A stretch of 64,000 bases of DNA from JASHPR01 sp963749145 (GCA_963749145.1 CAVVLN010000001.1:434001-498000), one strand, 5' to 3'; shown: positions 42,395-50,211, numbered from the stretch's first letter. The notes: generated from the sequence alone by a model not told the origin. Made by a program: numbers and translations.

Positions 42395-42973
42395 TCAGGT
42401 CGCTGCCCGCCCTGGCCTGACTGTCGCCGACGGCCGGGAGGCCCCGGCAGCGTCAGCAGCCTCCGCGGCAGGCGTGCTGGCCGGAGTGGCACGGGCAGCC
42501 CGCGCTGCCTTAACCATTTTGGCAATCGAGCTGATCGCCAGGAGCCCGCCACTGGCGGCGGCGGCCGCCGTCAGTGGCCCGGGCAGCGCTGGGCCGAGCC
42601 TGAACCGGCCCGGCCCGGCGGCGGCGAGCGCCGCAGCTGCGGCCAGGTTGGTCAGCGGCAGCTCGAACCCGCCGTCACGGGCCATCGGACCGTTGGCCCG
42701 GTGGGTGGCGGACGCGACGGCCATCGTCCCGATGATCGCCAGCGGCCCGGCGGGATCGGCGGCGCCCGCCACGGTGAGCAGGCCGCCACCGAGCTCGGCC
42801 GCCCCGGCGAGCGCGGCCATCTGCCTGCCGGGCGCCAGCCCGATCCGTTCGAACCCGGCTGCCGCCTTGCCCAACCCGGGACCGCCGAAGGCGCCGAACA
42901 GCTTTTGCGCGCCGTGGACAGCTAGGTACCCCCCAACGACCACCCGGGCCCCGAACAGCAGCGTGCTCCGCAT
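42395..42973 (-). CDS. DoxX-family membrane protein
   Basis: A 192-residue DoxX protein: GARVVVGGYLAVHGAQKLFG, FGGPGLGKAAAGFERIGL, LAGAAELGGGLLTVAGA and a Gly-rich third helix. DoxX proteins are four-helix membrane partners in redox or oxidative-stress systems. An Ala/Arg-rich cytoplasmic tail extends the usual length. ATG at 42973 with AAAGGA seven bases upstream. It is read divergently from the TetR gene at 43207, its probable regulator. Confidence 0.85.
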   Translation of the reverse strand: MRSTLLFGARVVVGGYLAVHGAQKLFGAFGGPGLGKAAAGFERIGLAPGRQMAALAGAAELGGGLLTVAGAADPAGPLAIIGTMAVASATHRANGPMARDGGFELPLTNLAAAAALAAAGPGRFRLGPALPGPLTAAAAASGGLLAISSIAKMVKAARAARATPASTPAAEAADAAGASRPSATVRPGRAAT

Positions 42974-43009
42974 CCCGTGTCCTTTCTGTCGGTCTGGCGT
43001 CACGGGCCG

Positions 43010-43109
43010 CCGGGTCGAGCACCCAGCGTCCGGCTGCGGCCCCGTCATTCAGCAACGCGGCGGCGTCCGCCTGAGCGAGGGTCCTCATCTGGTCGCCGCG
43101 TTCGCTCAT
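43010..43109 (-). pseudogene. YceI-like N-terminal fragment
   Basis: An ATG with GGAGAG close upstream begins MSERGDQMRTLAQADAAALL and continues NDGAAAGRWVLDPAA, the usual entry to the YceI lipocalin-like domain (compare GSWLLDP in the intact gene at 44091). After about 30 residues the YceI sequence ends and the text joins the DoxX leader. Likely a truncated yceI relic. Confidence 0.4.
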
Positions 43110-43206
43110 GCTCTCTCCGTCGCCGCCAAGCGCTATGTGGAGGGTCACCTCCGGATCACTCTAGCAGGCTCCGGGGACCGGCCCGCGCATCGCCTACCAT
43201 GAGCCA

Positions 43207-43908
43207 ATGAGTGCCCGCCCGCAGATCAGCCCGGATGCCCCAGCCGAGGCGGCAGGGACACCGCGGCTGCGGGCAGACGCCGAGCGGAACCGGGCCGCGA
43301 TCCTCGCGGCCGCCCGGGAGGTGTTCGCCGAGCAAGGGCTGGAAGCTCCCCTGGAGGAGATTGCCGCGCGTGCGCGGGTCGGCATCGCCACCCTGTACCG
43401 CCGGTTCCCGGCCCGCCAGCAGCTCATCGCCGCCGCCCTCATCGAGAAGATCACCCAGTACGCCGAGGCTGCCGACCAGGCCCTGGCCGACCCGGATCCA
43501 TGGGCGGGATTCAGCGGCTTTGTCGAGCGGATCAGCGAACTGCAGGCAGCCGACCGCGGACTGTCTGACCTGTTGTGCATGGCCCTGCCGGCCGGTGAGC
43601 AGGTCGAGCAGCTCCGCAGCCAGGCCAACGATCAGGTGGTGCAGCTCGTCGAGCGCGCCAAGGCCGCCGGCCGGCTGCGCGAGGACTTCGCCGGCGAAGA
43701 CCTGCTGCTTCTGCTGATCGCCAACGCCGGCATCGTCCACGTCACCCGCGCCGACGCCCCGCATGCCTGGCGGCGATTCGTGGCGCTGGCACTCGACGCC
43801 TTCCAGCGGCGCGATGCGCCCCGCCTGCCCCCGCCGCCTTCGACAGCGCAGATGACCCACGCCATGCTCCGGCTGGCCCGGGACCGCGGCTGCACCAGCA
43901 GGGCTTAA
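43207..43908 (+). CDS. TetR-family transcriptional regulator
   Basis: A 233-residue TetR regulator. The DNA-binding domain reads LRADAERNRAAILAAAREVF then APLEEIAARARVGIATLYRR and FPARQQLIAAAL, a clear TetR_N. The C-terminal part (LSDLLCMALPAGEQVEQLRS) is of the SbtR/TetR_C_11-like kind. It is divergent from DoxX, and a hairpin follows its stop. Confidence 0.9.
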   Translation: MSARPQISPDAPAEAAGTPRLRADAERNRAAILAAAREVFAEQGLEAPLEEIAARARVGIATLYRRFPARQQLIAAALIEKITQYAEAADQALADPDPWAGFSGFVERISELQAADRGLSDLLCMALPAGEQVEQLRSQANDQVVQLVERAKAAGRLREDFAGEDLLLLLIANAGIVHVTRADAPHAWRRFVALALDAFQRRDAPRLPPPPSTAQMTHAMLRLARDRGCTSRA

Positions 43909-43970
43909 GCCTGCAACCGGCGCCGCCGCCTGGCCAGCCCCGGGCGATCCACCGGGGCGGGCAGGGGTGA

Positions 43971-43998
43971 CGGTTCCGGAGGGTGCCCTCCAGAACCG
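43971..43998 (+). terminator. Strong hairpin after the TetR gene
   Basis: CGGTTCCGGAGGG and CCCTCCAGAACCG form a 13-bp stem with one mismatch and a two-base TG loop centre. It stands 63 bases after the TetR stop and 93 bases before the YceI start. There is no T-run, which is common for actinobacterial terminators. An operator is the alternative. Confidence 0.5.
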
Positions 43999-44090
43999 CC
44001 GGTGCGGCAGCTAGGGTTCAGATTAGGACCACGAGCGGTGGCCTGCATGACGCCGCCGCCAAGACCGGTGGGGGAGACAGGGAGAGTTCC

Positions 44091-44642
44091 ATGGGCAGCT
44101 GGCTGCTGGACCCGTACCACACGCAGGTTGAGTTCTCCACCAAGCACCTGGGGATGATGACGGTCCGCGGTTACTTTGACGAGGTCAGCACCACCGCCGA
44201 CATCGACCCCGACCACCCGGAGACGGCCTCGGTGCAGGCAACCATCTCCACGGCCAGCATCCGCACCAACAACGGGGCCAGGGACAACGACCTGCGCTCG
44301 TCGAACTTCCTTGAGGTGGACAAGTACCCGGTGATCACGTTCAAGGGCACCAGCGTTGAGCCGGCCGGGCCGGACCGCTACACGCTGACCGGGGACCTGA
44401 CCATCAAGGGCACCACCCGACCGGTGTCCCTGCAGGTGACGAAATACGGCGAGTTCAACGACCCGGGGATGATGGGCCACCGGATCGCCTACGGCGCCAC
44501 TACCAAGATCAACCGGAAGGACTTCGGGGTAAGTCTCAACATGGTGCTGGATGGCAGGCTCGTCGTCGGCGAGGAAATCCAGATCACGATCGAGGGCGAG
44601 ATCGTCGAGCAGAAGGATCCCGCAGAAACCGGGGCCAGCTGA
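44091..44642 (+). CDS. YceI-family lipocalin-like protein
   Basis: A 183-residue YceI protein: GSWLLDPYHTQVEFSTKHLG, FDEVSTTADIDPDHPETASV, RTNNGARDNDLRSSNFLEVD, KYPVITFKGTSVE and FGVSLNMVLDGRLVVGEEIQ follow the family order. YceI proteins bind polyisoprenoid or similar lipids in a beta-barrel. There is no signal peptide, so it should be cytoplasmic. ATG at 44091 with GGGAGAG upstream. Confidence 0.92.
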   Translation: MGSWLLDPYHTQVEFSTKHLGMMTVRGYFDEVSTTADIDPDHPETASVQATISTASIRTNNGARDNDLRSSNFLEVDKYPVITFKGTSVEPAGPDRYTLTGDLTIKGTTRPVSLQVTKYGEFNDPGMMGHRIAYGATTKINRKDFGVSLNMVLDGRLVVGEEIQITIEGEIVEQKDPAETGAS

Positions 44643-44677
44643 CACAGAGAACCTGCCGCGACGGTTCACCGCCGGCG

Positions 44678-44734
44678 TCGCTGGTCGATGAGATCGTCCC
44701 TGAGGGCGCGCGGCGGATGCTGGCGGAGGTTTGG
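44678..44734 (+). mobile_element. Tiny relic of an IS256-type transposase N-terminus
   Basis: The short frame SLVDEIVPEGARRMLAEVW resembles the conserved EGARRMLAxAL element near the start of IS256 (Mutator) transposases. Nothing else of the transposase is present. Only 19 codons, so the call is tentative. Confidence 0.3.
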
Positions 44735-44796
44735 CCACCCCGGGGGGGGTTCGCGTGGCCACACCCGGCACCTGAACCGCTCCGGATTTGGCGGCG

Positions 44797-45594
44797 TCAG
44801 GTGCCCCGGAAGATCGGCGGGCGTTTCTCGGAAAAGGCCTTGAGACCCTCGAGATAGTCACTGCTGTCGTATGCTTCCCGGCGCAGCCCCTGGATGCGTT
44901 CGTACACCTGCGCCGCGATGGGCTGGTAGTCCATAAGGACACGGAGCTGTTCCTTGATGACCGCTATGGCCATAGGCGACTTCGACGCCATGGTGGCGGC
45001 CAGACCGAGGGTGAATTCTTCGAGTTCGGCGGACCCCACCAGGTGGTTGACCACCAGCCAGTCCCTGGCCTTCTGGGCGTCGACGGGCGCGGCGGTGAAG
45101 AACATCTCCTTGATGAGGTTGACGGGCAGCCGTCCGAGGAAGTGGAGCAGCCCGGTGGTGTTGTACGGCAGTCCCAGGTTTGCGGGAGTGATGGCGAACG
45201 TCGCCGTCTCGTCGGCGACGATCAGGTCGCAGCTGAGCACCAGATCGAACGCTCCGCCCCACACCGAGCCGTGCACCATGGCGATGACCGGGAACGGGAA
45301 GGTGCGGATCGCGCGGAGCAACTGTTCGAGAGGGTCGTTGTAGCCCAGCGGGTCGCGCCGGCCGCGGGGAAGTTCGTCAATGTCATGGCCGGCGGACCAG
45401 ACGCGCAGCCCCGCCGCCGCGCGGAGCACAACGGCGCGCACGCCCTCGGCTCGCAGGCTCTCGAGCGCGGCGACGATGCCGTTGGCCGTCTGGGCGCTGA
45501 GGGCGTTGCGCGTGCGCTGGCTGTCCAGGGCGATGACGCCAACTTGCCCGCGCTTTTCCGTCCGGACGGCGCCGCCCGCGAGGCTAGCCGCCAC
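44797..45594 (-). CDS. Crotonase-family protein (enoyl-CoA hydratase/methylmalonyl-CoA decarboxylase-like)
   Basis: A 265-residue crotonase with VGVIALDSQRTRNALSAQTA, LRVWSAGHDIDELPRGRRDP, MVHGSVWGGAFDLVLSCDLI and FAITPANLGLPYNTTGLLHF. The first hydratase Glu is absent (GGAFDL) and the second position is Ala/Asn (TPANLG), as in methylmalonyl-CoA decarboxylase (ScpB)-like proteins. The SAGHDIDELP motif also fits that group. The GTG at 45594 is the only plausible start in frame, with a weak ribosome site. It follows the RsbRD-like frame on the same strand and could once have been joined to it. Confidence 0.8.
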   Translation of the reverse strand: MAASLAGGAVRTEKRGQVGVIALDSQRTRNALSAQTANGIVAALESLRAEGVRAVVLRAAAGLRVWSAGHDIDELPRGRRDPLGYNDPLEQLLRAIRTFPFPVIAMVHGSVWGGAFDLVLSCDLIVADETATFAITPANLGLPYNTTGLLHFLGRLPVNLIKEMFFTAAPVDAQKARDWLVVNHLVGSAELEEFTLGLAATMASKSPMAIAVIKEQLRVLMDYQPIAAQVYERIQGLRREAYDSSDYLEGLKAFSEKRPPIFRGT

Positions 45595-46058
45595 AGCCGG
45601 GCCGGCTGCCTCGCCATCGTCCCGCGACGCCGCGGGCTGGTCCAGCGGGCCGGCTCCCGGCTGGCCAGGGCCACATAGGTTTGGGCCAGTGCGTCTCTGC
45701 CCGCCCCGAGGATGGTGTGCACCAGCCCGAGCGCCTCGATCCGCTGGTCGTCGGCGAGGCTGCTGACTACGTGGCGCCAGAGCACCTCCTCCAGAACGTT
45801 GAATGTTCCCTGGATCTCGGCGATGCCGAAGCCCGCCTCGAAGCGGTTCGTCGCGATCTGCCGGGACGACGCGATGATCGGCTCGGCCCGGCCTTCGTGC
45901 ACGCACTGGACGACCAGCTCGAACAGACCCCGCACATTGCGACGGTGCTCCTCCGGGCTGACTGCGTGGTGGTGTGCCCGATGGCGTCGCTCGAGCGCGG
46001 CAGCAGCTTCCTCGACTACTCGATCCTCGTCACCGGCCAGAACTGCTGACGTCTCCAC
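45222..46058 (-). CDS. Protein with RsbRD-like N-terminal helical domain, 3' part unreliable
   Basis: The first 135 residues look real: EEAAAALERRHRAHHHAVSP, VRGLFELVVQCVHEGRAEPI, ASSRQIATNRFEAGFGIAEI and NVLEEVLWRHVVSSLADDQR resemble the RsbT co-antagonist N-terminal domain (a globin-like or four-helix sensor). After about base 45620 the frame is Arg/Ser-rich and overlies the crotonase gene. The native stop has probably been lost by a frameshift. The annotation should be read as the N-terminal domain only (about 45630-46058). It may be a stressosome-type sensor piece. Confidence 0.45.
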   Translation of the reverse strand: METSAVLAGDEDRVVEEAAAALERRHRAHHHAVSPEEHRRNVRGLFELVVQCVHEGRAEPIIASSRQIATNRFEAGFGIAEIQGTFNVLEEVLWRHVVSSLADDQRIEALGLVHTILGAGRDALAQTYVALASREPARWTSPRRRGTMARQPARLWRLASRAAPSGRKSAGKLASSPWTASARATPSAPRRPTASSPRSRACEPRACAPLCSARRRGCASGPPAMTLTNFPAAGATRWATTTLSNSCSARSAPSRSRSSPWCTARCGAERSIWCSAAT

Positions 46059-46137
46059 GACCGATACCTCCGTTTCCTGGACGTCTCCCCGGGTGTTCCC
46101 GTTAGGTACACGAGGCCCTCGGTGTCTCCGGTGCGAT

Positions 46138-46250
46138 GCAGGCCACGAATGCTTTGGCCGGGCCGGATGGCCAGGCGACGGCGGTCGGCGAGGCGGAGCA
46201 ACCGGACCTGCATGACCTGGCCGGCGACCTGGCGCTGATCCGGCAGGAAG
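46138..46250 (+). repeat. Second copy of the 113-bp carboxyltransferase 5' segment
   Basis: Identical to 12809-12921 except for two substitutions. It can be translated as QATNALAGPDGQATAVGEAE and so on, in frame with the short membrane protein downstream (46370-46585), but lacks any carboxylase continuation. An ATG at 46136 makes a 149-codon frame through the operator repeat at 46285; this longer frame is unlikely to be native. Confidence 0.9.
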
Positions 46251-46284
46251 CCACCGCCGCCGGCGTCACCGTGTCTTTCCCGGG

Positions 46285-46302
46285 TCACCCTTGGATGGGT
46301 GA
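46285..46302. promoter_or_regulatory. Inverted repeat TCACCC-TTGGAT-GGGTGA
   Basis: Perfect 6-bp arms with a 6-base spacer. The centre is 76 bases upstream of the start of the small membrane protein gene at 46370. One of eight copies of this element between 46 and 63 kb. Confidence 0.75.
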
Positions 46303-46369
46303 GGACAAACCCGGATGCCGCAGGCACGCTGAAGATGCTCGCGGGCTGCCTGACTCTGGAGGGTTTCTC

Positions 46370-46585
46370 GTGGCCGCAACGTCGGTACAGCCTGATGAAT
46401 CGTACGGGCAGCCTTCGCCCGGTGGGCGTTCTGTCAGCCCGGGCAGCAGGCGGAAGGTTGCGTGGCTGGCCGGGACGTCGGCAGTGATCATCGTGTGCGT
46501 GGGCGTGCTGATCGCTGCTATTGCCCCCGGCAACGCGGCCAGGAAACGAATCGACAGGACGACTCGCGCATTCGTGCGCCTGTGA
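46370..46585 (+). CDS. 71-residue single-helix membrane protein
   Basis: A GTG at 46370 with GGAGGG six bases upstream starts MAATSVQPDESYGQPSPGGR, a polar N-terminus, then one transmembrane helix (VAWLAGTSAVIIVCVGVLIA) and a basic tail (AARKRIDRTTRAFVRL). The strong ribosome site and the operator-like repeat 76 bases upstream support a genuine gene. No known family. Membrane stress role is inference from context. Confidence 0.55.
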   Translation: MAATSVQPDESYGQPSPGGRSVSPGSRRKVAWLAGTSAVIIVCVGVLIAAIAPGNAARKRIDRTTRAFVRL

Positions 46586-46629
46586 GCGTCTGCGGCCTTG
46601 GCGCCCGGCATGTGCGACATGCCGCCGCG

Positions 46630-47444
46630 ATGGTCAGGCAGGGGCGCAATCCCGCCGCGCGGGTCTACCAGAGCATAGGAGCGGACTTCTTCCTGGCGGT
46701 GGCACCCGGCTGGCTGAACCTGGGGTTGTGGAAGGGGCCGGCTCAGAGGACGAGGCCGAAGACGCCTGCCGCCGGCTGGTGTCAGCGGTTGCGTCGGCGC
46801 TGCCCGTCGGCGGCGTGATCGTCGATGCGGGGAACGGGCTGGGCACCCAGGATCCGCTGATTGCCGGACTGGTGCGCCCGCGCCGCCTGATGGCGGTGAA
46901 CATCACCGAGTGGCAGCTGGCGGCTGGCCGGGACCGGTTGCGTGAGGCCGCGGCGGCGCCTGTGGTGGCCGACGCGGCCAAGCTGCCTATCGCCGGCCAG
47001 ACCGTGGACGGGGTCATCAGCGTGGAGGCGGCATTCCACTTCCGTTCCCGGAAGGCCTTTTTCGAGGAGTGTTACCGGGTTCTGCGGCCGGGCGGGGTGC
47101 TGAGCATGTCCGATATCCCGGTCCAGCGATGGCCGATCACGCCCGCTGAGCTGCTGGCTGGCCTGACCCAGCTACGGGTGTTCGGGCTGCGGCGCAGCAT
47201 GGCCATGACCGCCGGGCAGATTGCCTCGGCTGCGCGCGCGGCGGGCCTGGTCGAGGTGCAGGTCATCGCGTGCGGTGACCGGGTCATCGCCCCCGCGCTT
47301 CGGCTCACCGCAGCGCGGCTGGCAGCCCCCTCCACTGCACCCGCGGCACAGCAGGGCGCCGCTCGCCTGCTGCTGCGGCAAGTGAACCTGCTCTGGCGCC
47401 GACGGATCATCGACTACCTGCTGATCCGCGCAGTCCGGCCCTGA
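46630..47444 (+). pseudogene. SAM-dependent methyltransferase, frameshifted near the N-terminus
   Basis: The N-terminal piece (46630 to about 46735) reads ARVYQSIGADFFLAVAPGWL then NLGLWKGP. The rest, in another frame, begins GSEDEAEDACRRLVSAVASA and holds the class I methyltransferase motifs: VIVDAGNGLGTQ (motif I), AVNITEWQLAAGRDRL, VVADAAKLPIAGQTVDGVIS and YRVLRPGGVLSMSDI. The shift lies at the G-run around 46735-46742. The C-terminus (NLLWRRRIIDYLLIRAV) is hydrophobic. It resembles gamma-tocopherol/sterol-type methyltransferases of natural-product loci. One base restored would give an intact gene of about 270 residues, so an assembly error is possible. Confidence 0.75.
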
Positions 47445-47710
47445 AACAGCACTCACCCGGCAAGATCCGGCCGGCCCGGCTCACGATCGATCAGCATGTA
47501 CCCCGGGCCGCCGTCACCGCCGGACTCACCGTTCCCCACAGCTGCGGCCTCGTCGAAGGGGCGAACCGGTTCACGGTGTTGCGCCTCAGGCCCGGGATGC
47601 CGGCGGCCGTCGCGCCGAGGTCGCCGTCGCTCGCGCATCACACGGGCCGTACTGAGCTGTGTGATCCCGGAAGGCTGATCGGGCCATGGTGGGGTCGTTC
47701 AGGCCGGAGC

Positions 47711-47745
47711 AGGACCAACGCCCCCCGTCGCGGGACGGAAGGCCC
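47711..47745 (+). promoter_or_regulatory. Two DosR-like boxes upstream of the PLDc_N-SHOCT gene
   Basis: AGGACCAACGCCCC (47711-47724) and GGGACGGAAGGCCC (47732-47745) fit the pattern GGGAC-N4-GNCCC, the first with one mismatch. They stand 83-117 bases before the start at 47828. The pattern is loose and GC-rich DNA yields chance matches, so this is tentative. The remainder of 47445-47827 shows no gene. Confidence 0.3.
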
Positions 47746-47827
47746 TGTCCGAACGAGGGCTGACGAGACGAGCCTGAAATGTGTAGAGGGGTGTCCCAGG
47801 CTGGGCGCACCGGGAGGTGAGTCCAAG

Positions 47828-48223
47828 ATGCCGCTGCTAGATGTGTTCTTCACTATGATGTGGTTCTTCCTCTGGGTCCTGTGGTTCTTCCTGCTGTTCC
47901 GGGTGATCATGGATATCTTCCGGAGCCGGGACCTCGGCGGCTGGGGCAAAGCTGGCTGGCTGATCTTCGCGATCGTCCTGCCATTCCTGGGTGTCTTCGT
48001 GTACTTGATCGCGCGCGGGGGCAAGATGGCCGACCGGGAAGTCACGCGCGCGCAAGCACAGGACGAGGCATCCCGGGCCTATATCCGCGAGGCGGCACAC
48101 GAGAACGGCAGCACCGCCGACGAGCTTGCGAAGCTGGCCAACCTGCACGCACACGGGGTCATCAGCGACACCGACTTCGAGCGGGGCAAGGAAAAGGTCC
48201 TCAGCGGGTCGGCGGCAGCCTGA
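47828..48223 (+). CDS. PLDc_N and SHOCT domain membrane protein
   Basis: A 131-residue protein. Two transmembrane segments (FFTMMWFFLWVLWFFLLFRV and AGWLIFAIVLPFLGVFVYLI) with the motif FRSRDLGGWGKAGWLIFAIV and a following RGGKM make the PLDc_N (cardiolipin synthase N-terminal-like) domain. A coiled linker leads to a C-terminal SHOCT (LAKLANLHAHGVISDTDFER then GKEKVL). ATG at 47828 with GGAGGTGA nine bases upstream. A frequent actinobacterial stress-associated membrane protein of unknown function. Confidence 0.88.
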   Translation: MPLLDVFFTMMWFFLWVLWFFLLFRVIMDIFRSRDLGGWGKAGWLIFAIVLPFLGVFVYLIARGGKMADREVTRAQAQDEASRAYIREAAHENGSTADELAKLANLHAHGVISDTDFERGKEKVLSGSAAA

Positions 48224-48369
48224 CCTGTCCACAGAGGGATAGTTCCTGCCGCACGGGATGCGGAGGCGGCACTGTCGCCTCCGCATCCTGTTTGCTGACA
48301 GCGGCCGCCATAGGCCGCGGTGCCGGCCGATGGTGAGGCAGGGCCGCGGAATCCTGACGGCTGAGAACA

Positions 48370-48465
48370 AGGCCCGCACCAGCCGGCGCCCGAGCACCTG
48401 CCGGATCGCGACCAGATCCGTGCCACGCTCGTAGTTGTGGATCGCGCAGGCCTTGTGCAGCGAAT
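48370..48465 (-). pseudogene. Short relic of a tyrosine recombinase C-terminal region
   Basis: One frame reads SLHKACAIHNYERGTDLVAI then RQVLGRRLVRA, resembling the H-x-L-R-H...L-x-x-G-x-D-L-x-x-I-x-x-x-L-G-H box of phage-type integrases, with the catalytic Arg and second His changed. About 32 codons, no start or end. If correct it marks a former integrated element. The remaining gap 48224-48594 has no gene. Confidence 0.4.
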
Positions 48466-48594
48466 ACCGGATGGACCATTCCGTAGCGGCCGACGGCAAC
48501 TTTGGCAGTATCCCTGTTGCGCGTGAGGGCCTGTGGTTCGACTGGTGAAAGATCTGTCGCACGGGCACAGTCCTGGCCGCCCGAATCTCCCGAG

Positions 48595-48612
48595 TCACCC
48601 CCAGAAGGGCGA
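48595..48612. promoter_or_regulatory. Near-perfect inverted repeat TCACCC-CCAGAA-GGGCGA
   Basis: One mismatch in the right arm (GGGCGA for GGGTGA). Centre 86 bases upstream of the 72-residue gene at 48690, matching the spacing of its sister sites. Confidence 0.6.
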
Positions 48613-48689
48613 TCACGAAGAGGACTGTGCGCGGCATGCTGGCGACAGGTATGAATCGGGACTAGAAGGCCCGGGAGGTCTAACCCCCG

Positions 48690-48908
48690 ATGCAAGCGCA
48701 GACATATGAGATCACGTTCCTGGGGCAAGCGAGTACTACGCTGCGTCCGAAGTTCGACGACTGCGAGGTCACTATAGGCCCCGGTACAACTACCCTCCGG
48801 GCCGAGTTGCCGGATCGAGGCGCTCTCTCAGGTCTGATGGAGCGGATCAACAGCCTGGGACTCGACGTAATCGACGTGAGCCTGGTGGTGCCATCGCCCG
48901 AGCGATAA
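48690..48908 (+). CDS. 72-residue small protein, paralogous family (copy B)
   Basis: A 72-residue product opening MQAQTYEITFLGQAS, with KFDDCEVTIGPGTTTLRAEL, DRGALSGLMERINSLGLDVI and ending VPSPER. It is the tandem neighbour of copy C (360 bases downstream) and a relative of copy A at 2781-2999. The pattern of conserved Asp-Asp-Cys-Glu and Gly-Pro-Gly-Thr-Thr-Thr-Leu argues for a conserved pocket or metal/thiol site. An operator-type repeat precedes it. No family name known to me. Confidence 0.78.
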   Translation: MQAQTYEITFLGQASTTLRPKFDDCEVTIGPGTTTLRAELPDRGALSGLMERINSLGLDVIDVSLVVPSPER

Positions 48909-49181
48909 CCCATGCCAGGAACTCAAACGATTGCCAGGCAGGCGACCGCTGGCGGGGATGCTGCTTGATTTCCGGCCACGGATGCGTAGCATCTGCTCGT
49001 GGTCCAGGGATTTGCCGTAGGTGGTCTCGATGTGGCGGATCTGGGACTGCAAGGCGGCGTCGACGTCCTCCCGCGACAGTGCCTCGGCAGTCACTGTGTT
49101 ATCGAACAACAACTCCCGATTCGACAGCCACAGCGAGAATATCCCGAAGACCGGGGCACCTGCCGCTGGAGTCCTGGTCAC
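48828..49181 (-). CDS. Doubtful reverse-strand frame between copies B and C
   Basis: The first 70 residues (VFGIFSLWLSNRELLFDNTV, TAEALSREDVDAALQSQIRH, IETTYGKSLDHEQMLRIRGR) look protein-like, with an alternating helical pattern. The 3' third overlaps copy B antisense and is not credible. It may be a gene fragment; its start coincides with the operator repeat at 49178. No family recognised. Confidence 0.3.
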   Translation of the reverse strand: MTRTPAAGAPVFGIFSLWLSNRELLFDNTVTAEALSREDVDAALQSQIRHIETTYGKSLDHEQMLRIRGRKSSSIPASGRLPGNRLSSWHGLSLGRWHHQAHVDYVESQAVDPLHQT

Positions 49182-49195
49182 CCTCGGATGGGTGA
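49178..49195. promoter_or_regulatory. Inverted repeat TCACCC-TCGGAT-GGGTGA
   Basis: Perfect arms, 6-base spacer, centre 81 bases upstream of the start of copy C (49268). The bases after it (TGACGCATACC) recur upstream of copy A, so the promoter regions of the paralogues are homologous. Confidence 0.78.
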
Positions 49196-49267
49196 TGACG
49201 CATACCCCAGCCGCCAGGCATGTTGGCAGTTACACACATGAACCAGCGGACTGCGAGGCGTCTCCCA

Positions 49268-49486
49268 GTGCGATCACAATCATATGAGATCACCTTCCTG
49301 GGCCAAGCGGGCAGCACGCTAAGGGCAGAATTCGACGACTGTGAGATCGTCGTAGGCCCGGGAACAACAACCCTGCGTGCCGACCTGCCAGATCAGGGAG
49401 CCCTCACCAGGCTCATGGAGCGGATCAGCGGCCTCGGGCTAAATGTGATCGACGTGAGTCTCGTGGCAATGCCACCCGAGGAATGA
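49268..49486 (+). CDS. 72-residue small protein, paralogous family (copy C)
   Basis: The GTG at 49268 gives a 72-residue product (MRSQSYEITFLGQAGSTLRA, EFDDCEIVVGPGTTTLRADL, TRLMERISGLGLNVIDVSLV, ending PPEE). An upstream ATG at 49241 is in frame, but the GTG aligns exactly with the starts of copies A and B and is followed by the same codon pattern. It is the closest relative of copy B and presumably a tandem duplicate. Function unknown. Confidence 0.75.
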   Translation: MRSQSYEITFLGQAGSTLRAEFDDCEIVVGPGTTTLRADLPDQGALTRLMERISGLGLNVIDVSLVAMPPEE

Positions 49487-49728
49487 CTGATCTGGCACCA
49501 GATCAGTCAACGAAACAAGCGTCTCGAGGCCCGAAACAGGCATCTTGCTCAGCCCGCGCTAACTTGAACATCGCGATCAGAGTGCCGAGTTCCAGTGAGG
49601 CCAGCCTCGGACCGCCGAGATGCATGGCTGGCCTGGGCGTCCCCCTGCGGGTGGCCGCTGGTTGGGGTATCGGTCCGAGCCTGACCTCATGGCTCGCGGC
49701 TGCGCCGCGATGAGCGCACGCTGAGGGC

Positions 49729-50077
49729 ATGGTGCAGCGGGTTGTCACGGTGAACGACGTGCTCGACGGGCACGTCGCGCTCGACATTGAGTGCCTGGAC
49801 CTGGACCGGATTTACCTCAACGCCTATGTGCCGATCCTGCAGACAAGCTCGCAGGTGGTGGCGTTCTTGTCCGGGTGACACCTTGGGGTTCCCGTTCCCG
49901 TCGCCGGTGTTATTCCGGCAACTCGGGGACCGGTTCCGCCGGGCGGTGCTGTCGTTCGCCGAGGCCAATGACATCCCGTGGATCAAGTTCGGCAAGTACG
50001 AGGCCAAGCTGGAGGTGATGGCGCCGTACCTAGCCCGGCAGGTGACATCTCAGGTGTCGTCACCCGTTTGCGGGTGA
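49729..50077 (+). pseudogene. Conserved actinobacterial-type protein, frameshifted fragment
   Basis: The first part (49729-49878) reads VNDVLDGHVALDIECLDLDR then IYLNAYVPILQTSSQVVAFL and stops. In another frame, from about 49874, it continues GDTLGFPFPSPVLFRQLGDR, RFRRAVLSFAEANDIPWIKF and GKYEAKLEVMAPYLARQ. I recall such sequences from the N-terminus of a widespread actinobacterial protein of uncertain function, but cannot name it. A one-base shift at about 49873 breaks it, and the rest of the protein is missing. The 240 bases before it (49487-49728) hold no gene. Confidence 0.5.
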
Positions 50078-50167
50078 TCCGCCGCCAGCTACGGGCGGCA
50101 TTGGCCATCCGGGCGGGCCTGCCCGCCGCAGCGGCGACACAGAGAGGCGACGGACAGCAGGACGTCC

Positions 50168-50201
50168 TCAGAGCAGGCACGGGTCGACGGCCCGATCGAG
50201 G
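50168..50201 (-). pseudogene. Tail relic of a LuxR-type regulator gene
   Basis: Read on the reverse strand the last codons are LDRAVDPCLL and a stop. The DNA matches the end of the relic at 58888 (30 of 34 bases) and is similar to the end of the regulator at 6101. No upstream coding remains. The perfect operator repeat begins 10 bases away. Confidence 0.5.
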
Positions 50202-50211
50202 GAAGAAGAAC

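Noticed and set aside
43905..44942. A 345-codon reverse frame across YceI
   Set aside because: Shadow of the YceI gene; no family motif and it crosses the hairpin and a non-coding gap.
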